DNA of 64,000 bases. Origin: Roseiarcus sp963765375 (GTDB lineage: Bacteria; Pseudomonadota; Alphaproteobacteria; Rhizobiales; Beijerinckiaceae). The stretch lies in NCBI GenBank assembly GCA_963765375.1, contig CAVXVZ010000005.1:1-64000 (forward strand), read 5' to 3'. Numbering within the stretch: position 1 is the first letter of the stretch; every line of letters begins with the position of its first letter. The translations under genes and the position numbers were made by a program. The notes under the pieces were generated by a model. That model was not told where the DNA came from. It searched no databases and saw nothing but the letters and a program-made list of their open reading frames with translations. Below are positions 60,298-64,000 of the stretch, one piece after another.

Positions 60298-60368
60298 CGA
60301 GATGTCGTTTGACGGGCAACCGCCGCCGACTCTACCAATGCGTCATCAAAGTCGCTTAGGAGGCTTTC

Positions 60369-60569
60369 ATGCGCATCGCATTGCCGCATATGGCGTTCGA
60401 AATGTCGCCGCCGCGGTTCGCCCACTGGCGAAGCGAGTTGGATTCATGGCGCCGGCGGGCGCGGGAACGGGACGAGCTGGCGCGGATGTCGGACGGCGAG
60501 CTGCACGACATCGGCGTCACCTCCGCCGAACGCTGGGCGGAGATCAACAAGCCGTGCTGGCGCGGTTGA
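60369..60569 (+). CDS. DUF1127 domain protein, copy 2
   Basis: A 66-aa basic protein. The DUF1127 motif is WRRRARERDELARMSDGELH, then DIGVTSAERWAEINKPCW; the ending NKPxWR is characteristic. The N-terminus is a short variable segment. AGGAGG lies 5 nt before the ATG, an excellent RBS. Divergent from the LysR gene at 59195-60154. Small DUF1127 proteins influence RNA turnover and phosphate or stress responses in some alphaproteobacteria; this role is only by family. Confidence 0.9.
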   Translation: MRIALPHMAFEMSPPRFAHWRSELDSWRRRARERDELARMSDGELHDIGVTSAERWAEINKPCWRG

Positions 60570-60648
60570 CGCCCGCGCGATGAACTTGCGGGTCGCCTGC
60601 TCCTGCTCCGCTCCGGTCACATTGAACGAACGTCGTGCGCCGAAGTCC

Positions 60649-60709
60649 TGTCACACCCGCGAAAGCGGCTATCCGCAGCAGCGGCCGCGACCGGCCACTG
60701 GGTATGACA
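60649..60709. repeat. Degenerate REP-like repeat
   Basis: TGTCACACCCGCGAAAGCGG ... GGTATGACA between the convergent DUF1127 and MarR-GNAT genes resembles the common proteobacterial TGTCATTCCCGCGAAAGCGGGAA-type repeat, with arms TGTCA/TGACA. It is a diverged relative of the type seen at 37811-37916. Confidence 0.5.
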
Positions 60710-60733
60710 ATCCGCGGATGTCGAAAGTTACGG

Positions 60734-61615
60734 CTAAAGCCGCTTCTCGAACCAGTGGTGGGCGTAGGGGTTGTCGTTGAAACGGGCGACTTCGCGGAAG
60801 CCTTCCCTCCGGTAGAGCGCGTGGGCCTCGGTCAGCGCCCGGTTGGTGTCCAGACGAAGCGTCCTCAACCCCATCTCTCGCGCCGCGGCTTCGAGCGCCC
60901 GCAGCATCCGGCGCGCGACGCCCATGCCGCGGGCGGACGGCGCGGTCCAGACCCGCTTGATCTCGCCCGCCGTCCTGCCGGTGCGCTTGAGCCCGCCACA
61001 CCCGACCGCATCGCCGTCGAGCCGGGCGAGCACGAACAGGCCCGACGGCGGCGCCATGTCGCCGGCGCGGGCGGAATCGTCCCTGGCCCGGTCGTAGCCG
61101 CCCTCGAAGCGCGCTTTGAGTTCGCCGAAATACGCATCGAGGCACCGCCGCGCGTCGCCGCTGTTCGGCGCCTCCGCGGCGACTTCGACCGTTGCGGCGC
61201 GGATCAGCCGCTCGACCTCTCCCATCGCCGTCACCAGCCGGCCGCGTTCGCCTTCGTCGAGGGCCTGAAGCATCGACGCCGCGAGCCGGTCCGAGAGCCT
61301 GTCGTACGCCGCGCGCTCCGCGCTTCCCTTGCGGGTCAGGCTTGCCCAGCGCCGGCGGCCGTCCCCGCCGGCCTTCGCGACTGCGATCAAGCCCTGCGTC
61401 CTCAGCGATTGGAGGAGACGGCTGAGATAGCCCGAATCGAGCCCAAGCCTCGCCCTCAGCGTACGGAGATCGACGCCGTCGGCGCCGATTTCGAAAATGA
61501 GCCGCGCCTCCGCCAACGGCCGGCCCCGGCGCAGGTAGTTGGTCTCGAGCGCGCCGACGCGCCGGGCGACCAGACGGTTGAAGCGGCGGATCTGCCTGAG
61601 CTGGCTCTCGTCCAT
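60734..61615 (-). CDS. MarR-GNAT fusion: bifunctional helix-turn-helix/N-acetyltransferase
   Basis: A 293-aa protein of two domains. The N-terminal MarR-like winged helix (about 1-140) has RPLAEARLIFEIGADGVDLR, GLDSGYLSRLLQSLRTQGLI and AKAGGDGRRRWASLTRKG. The C-terminal GNAT domain (about 150-293) has EIKRVWTAPSARGMGVARRM (acetyl-CoA loop) and LRLDTNRALTEAHALYRREG. Such fusions are a known family. A MarR-type palindrome overlaps its promoter, so it probably represses itself. Substrate unknown. Confidence 0.92.
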   Translation of the reverse strand: MDESQLRQIRRFNRLVARRVGALETNYLRRGRPLAEARLIFEIGADGVDLRTLRARLGLDSGYLSRLLQSLRTQGLIAVAKAGGDGRRRWASLTRKGSAERAAYDRLSDRLAASMLQALDEGERGRLVTAMGEVERLIRAATVEVAAEAPNSGDARRCLDAYFGELKARFEGGYDRARDDSARAGDMAPPSGLFVLARLDGDAVGCGGLKRTGRTAGEIKRVWTAPSARGMGVARRMLRALEAAAREMGLRTLRLDTNRALTEAHALYRREGFREVARFNDNPYAHHWFEKRL

Positions 61616-61618
61616 TCT

Positions 61619-61649
61619 CTGACTTTAGTCAGCAATCCGCGGTTTGCAA
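61619..61649 (-). promoter_or_regulatory. Promoter with overlapping MarR-type operator
   Basis: On the minus strand TTGCAA (61649-61644), 16-nt spacer and TAAAGT (61627-61622). The -10 box sits inside a palindrome CTGACTTTAGTCAG (61619-61632) that ends 3 nt before the ATG. Start of transcription would fall at or next to the ATG (61615), so the mRNA would be leaderless. Confidence 0.55.
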
Positions 61650-61999
61650 GCCTGGGCGCCGCGGGGGGCAGGCGAAGTGGGCGAAACAACGGCCCCCGCC
61701 ACGGCGAAGGGCGCGATGTCCAATCGATGGCCGCTCGCCGCCGGTCGGCGGGCCAGCGCGGATTTTGCCGCCGGCGACGGGGCTCGAAACGGCGGCGATC
61801 GAATCGATTGCAGCGACGCCGCAAACGGCGTTAGACTGAGTTCAGCGCAACCGGCGCGCCAGGATTGCGGCGCCTCTCGCATTCCGCATCGTGGTTCGCG
61901 TCCGCGACAAAAAAGCGTCGATGCCGGCGGTTCGCGCGGAACACGGCGACGCGTCATGACGTGCAGGGCAAGGCGGGGCTCCTAGGTCAGGAGACTATG
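61650..61999. other. Intergenic region, no gene recognised
   Basis: About 350 bp between the divergent MarR-GNAT gene and the hypothetical gene at 62000. Frames here show no recognisable domain. The start region of the hypothetical gene has AGGAG at 61989-61993. Confidence 0.4.
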
Positions 62000-62431
62000 A
62001 TGCCAAACGTTGAATACAGACTAGCGTCAGGGCACTCGATTCGACACCTTGACGTCTCGCCGATGATCGCCGCGCTTCGGTTCCAGCCGTCCGATTTCGA
62101 GTTTTCTCATGGCTGGCTGAACCATGTGCCAAGCCGTCATCGCTTCCAGTTTGACCGCAGCGGGCGGGTGACGATCGACGCGCTTTGCGGCTGCGCGGCG
62201 CTGTCGGTACGGCCCGAGCAGGCCGACGAGCTCCATACGATGTTCAGGACCTGGCGCTCCTCCTATTGGGTCCCGCTGGAGACGAACCGGGAGTTCGAGT
62301 CCCACTTCCGCGCCCCCAATCCCTGGGTCAGACTGTTCCGCGACGTCCGCATGGCCTGGAGGCGCTTCCGGCGCGAGGCCGAACCCCTGACAATCCCCGC
62401 CGAGGCGGTGTCGGCGACGCCGGCGGAATAG
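62000..62431 (+). CDS. Hypothetical protein
   Basis: A 143-aa protein, probably starting at the second of two adjacent ATG codons (61997 and 62000), the second being 6 nt after AGGAG. It begins MPNVEYRLASGHSI and is soluble. A run of aromatic and charged residues (FSHGWLNHVPSRHRFQFDRS) is followed by CGCAAL and a basic segment WVRLFRDVRMAWRRFRREAE near the end. No family recognised. It is followed by repeat element C. Confidence 0.65.
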   Translation: MPNVEYRLASGHSIRHLDVSPMIAALRFQPSDFEFSHGWLNHVPSRHRFQFDRSGRVTIDALCGCAALSVRPEQADELHTMFRTWRSSYWVPLETNREFESHFRAPNPWVRLFRDVRMAWRRFRREAEPLTIPAEAVSATPAE

Positions 62432-62541
62432 GCCGGGCGCCCGCCGTTTCCCGGGAGCCGCGCCGTCAGCCGCGGCGCGGCCGTCTCTTCGATCGAGAGC
62501 ATCTGGCCAGGATGTTCGCCGCAGCTTTTTGCAACAATTTC

Positions 62542-62830
62542 TTTCGGAAAATCCATGCTCGTGCTATGGTGTCTGTCGCCATGGCCACGATGATCATGTT
62601 TGTCCGCACGCGAGGCGCCTCGCGCCTTGGCAGCGGCGCGCCTGGGCATTGTACAGTGCTGCTATGGTCTTATTTCGTCCAAGAAATTGCCCGGGGGGGG
62701 GAGTCAGCGCAACCCATTGAAAAGTCTCGATTCGGACAAGGCTATCAAAGGGAATCAAAGCGGATTCCTTTGATATCCTTTGCTGATCTTTGTCCTGGCT
62801 TGGCTGGATTTGGCTAAATTTGGAGCTGAT
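62542..62830 (+). repeat. Dispersed promoter-plus-repeat element, copy C
   Basis: Between convergent genes. TTTCGG (62542-62547), 17-nt spacer containing AAATCCATGC and TATGGT (62565-62570) match the box of copy A. The 3' part is related in text (CATTGAAA..., ATTCGG) and ends in ATCAAAGG/CCTTTGAT-type units. Within it ATCAAAGGGAATC (62744-62756) and GATTCCTTTGAT (62763-62774) form a hairpin with one bulge. The units are more diverged than in A and B. A G run (GGGGGGGGG, around 62693-62701) lies in the middle. Confidence 0.5.
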
Positions 62831-62856
62831 TTGGAATCCCAAGACGGAGCCGGCCC

Positions 62857-64000
62857 TCAGACGATCCCCGAGGACGAACCGGCGACCGCAGGCCGCTCCT
62901 TCGCCTTGACCTTGCGATAATTCGAAGCGCGATAGGCCGCAACCGGGTCGATCGCGCCGCCGCCGCGCAACCGCGCCTCAGCCAGGATGGGCGACACGTC
63001 GGTGACGAAGCCGGCCTTGAGAACGCGATGAGCGAGCATGACGTCATTATCCGCTTGCGCGTGGGCGAGCGCTTCGCGGTCGACGATAAGCGCTTGCGCG
63101 TAGGCGCGCTGCGTCTCCACCGCCGAGACCATCAGGCTCTCGATCGGATCGGTGACGTTGTGAGATTGATCGAGCATGTAAGCGGGATTGAAGCCGGCCG
63201 CGCCGCGCGCGCTGGCGTCAACCAGTTCGTTGAACACCCGGAACAGGCGAAACGGGTCGATCGATCCGGTGTCGAGATCGTCGTCGCCGTATTTCGAATC
63301 GTTGAAATGAAAGCCGGCCAGCCGGCCTGCGCGGATGAGCCGCGACACGATCTGCTCGATGTTGACGTTCGGCGCGTGGTGCCCGAGGTCGACGAGGCAA
63401 TGGGCCTTGGGGCCCAGCGCCTGAGCCGCCATGAGGCTCGTTCCCCAGTCGGAGATCACCGTGGAGTAGAACGCCGGCTCGTAGAGCTTGTGCTCGAGGA
63501 ACAGGCGCCAGTCGCCCGGCAGGCGCGCGTAGACCTCGCTCATCAATTCGAGGTACCAGCCGAACACGCGATTGAGGTTCGACTGGCCGGGAAAATTCGA
63601 GCCGTCGGCGATCCAGACCGTCAGCGCCTTCGACCCCAGTTTTTCACCGATTTCGATGCACTCGACGTTGTGCGCCGCCGCCTGATCGCGCGCCGCCTTC
63701 TGGCTGTGGCTCAGCGAACCGAATTTATAGGACAGCGTCTGGCCGGGCTGGTCCTGAAAAGTGTTGGAGTTGACCGCGTCGAAACCGACGCCGAGCCCCG
63801 CCGCGAATTCCGCCAGTCCGCGATAATCGTCGACCTTGTCCCAGGGAAAATGCGGCGAGCAGGTCGGCGTCGCGCGGGTGAGCTGGTGGATGGTCGCGCA
63901 ATCCTCGAGCTTGTCGAAGATGCCGCGCGGCTCGCCGGGCCCGGGGAAGCGCGCGAAGCGCGTGCCGCCGGTTCCGACCCCCCAGGTCGGCACGGCGACC
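62857..64000 (-). CDS. rhaI: L-rhamnose isomerase, catabolic (RhaI type), partial at right edge
   Basis: TIM-barrel sugar isomerase of the Pseudomonas stutzeri type, interconverting L-rhamnose and L-rhamnulose and related sugars. The frame is open to the window edge, so about 45-50 N-terminal residues are missing. Seen are TWGVGTGGTRFARFPGPGEP, HFPWDKVDDYRGLAEFAAGL, TVWIADGSNFPGQSNLNRVF and LEHKLYEPAFYSTVISDWGT. Metal ligands appear in CLVDLGHHAPNVNIEQIVSR and AGFHFNDSKYGDDDLDTGSI. The C-terminus is Ala/Gly-rich. The rest of a rhamnose cluster may lie to the right. Confidence 0.93.
   Translation of the reverse strand, partial: VAVPTWGVGTGGTRFARFPGPGEPRGIFDKLEDCATIHQLTRATPTCSPHFPWDKVDDYRGLAEFAAGLGVGFDAVNSNTFQDQPGQTLSYKFGSLSHSQKAARDQAAAHNVECIEIGEKLGSKALTVWIADGSNFPGQSNLNRVFGWYLELMSEVYARLPGDWRLFLEHKLYEPAFYSTVISDWGTSLMAAQALGPKAHCLVDLGHHAPNVNIEQIVSRLIRAGRLAGFHFNDSKYGDDDLDTGSIDPFRLFRVFNELVDASARGAAGFNPAYMLDQSHNVTDPIESLMVSAVETQRAYAQALIVDREALAHAQADNDVMLAHRVLKAGFVTDVSPILAEARLRGGGAIDPVAAYRASNYRKVKAKERPAVAGSSSGIV

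Noticed and set aside
60635..61834. 399-codon plus-strand open frame
   Set aside because: Antisense to the MarR-GNAT fusion; no domain and biased composition.
62257..62330. Possible tRNA-like text near ACCGGGAGTTCGAGTCC
   Set aside because: GTTCGAGTCC resembles a T arm, but no acceptor, D or anticodon arms fit around it and it lies inside a coding frame.

Overview
This 64 kb window is a GC-rich (about two thirds G+C by eye), densely coded alphaproteobacterial chromosome segment. The order holC / pepA divergent from lptF-lptG-lptD-pdxA-rsmA, the ots trehalose operon with an inserted GH15 gene, fused indolepyruvate oxidoreductase, DUF1127 proteins and a P. stutzeri-type L-rhamnose isomerase fit the Hyphomicrobiales (Rhizobiales). 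The genus is not determined here; a Beijerinckiaceae/Methylocystaceae-like organism is only a guess.

Layout. 1-1400: membrane-associated KAP-type P-loop NTPase, cut by the left edge. 2019-3404: M17 aminopeptidase. 3414-7107 (-): alpha/beta hydrolase, YciB-like and other membrane proteins, winged-helix regulator, LrgA/LrgB. 7245-11020: PanB-like enzyme, MazEF-like pair 1, threonine dehydrogenase, pirin. 11411-20887: holC, secreted protein and pepA (-) facing the LPS-export genes lptF-lptG-lptD followed by pdxA and rsmA. 21167-26524: hotdog thioesterase, a decayed secreted-protein gene, Gly/Tyr-rich lipoprotein, GST, MazEF-like pair 2, recG. 26759-29679: OpgC overlapping an SGNH hydrolase, and a frameshifted aldo/keto reductase. 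29702-33728 (-): otsB-GH15-otsA. 33973-39423: small protein, 1155-aa indolepyruvate oxidoreductase, two SDRs. 39485-42488 (-): SNase-like, M48 peptidase, rdgB. 42560-45500: tRNA-Arg(CCT) followed by a gene graveyard (secreted-protein gene split by an IS1595-family element, hyuA and iclR fragments). 45735-50606: ligA, then a GNAT / RLAN-ATP-grasp / DUF2214 set. 50839-64000: malate synthase, two LysR-DUF1127 divergent pairs, outer-membrane protein, EamA transporter, dienelactone hydrolase (frameshifted), CYP153-like P450, methyltransferase (frameshifted), MarR-GNAT fusion, hypothetical protein and partial rhaI.

The most notable non-coding signal is a dispersed element found three times (about 11073-11350, 20891-21139 on the minus strand, 62542-62830). 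Each copy has a promoter-like box with 17-nt spacing. Two copies end in about five degenerate 21-bp units and the third ends in related sequence. All three lie between convergent genes. A second, unrelated 21-bp tandem repeat (39432-39482 and 50748-50810) also lies between convergent genes.

At least four otherwise intact genes (lptD, an aldo/keto reductase, a dienelactone hydrolase, a methyltransferase) are broken by one single-base indel each. This points to sequencing error in at least some of them, because lptD is normally essential. No rRNA, CRISPR array, prophage or riboswitch was recognised.
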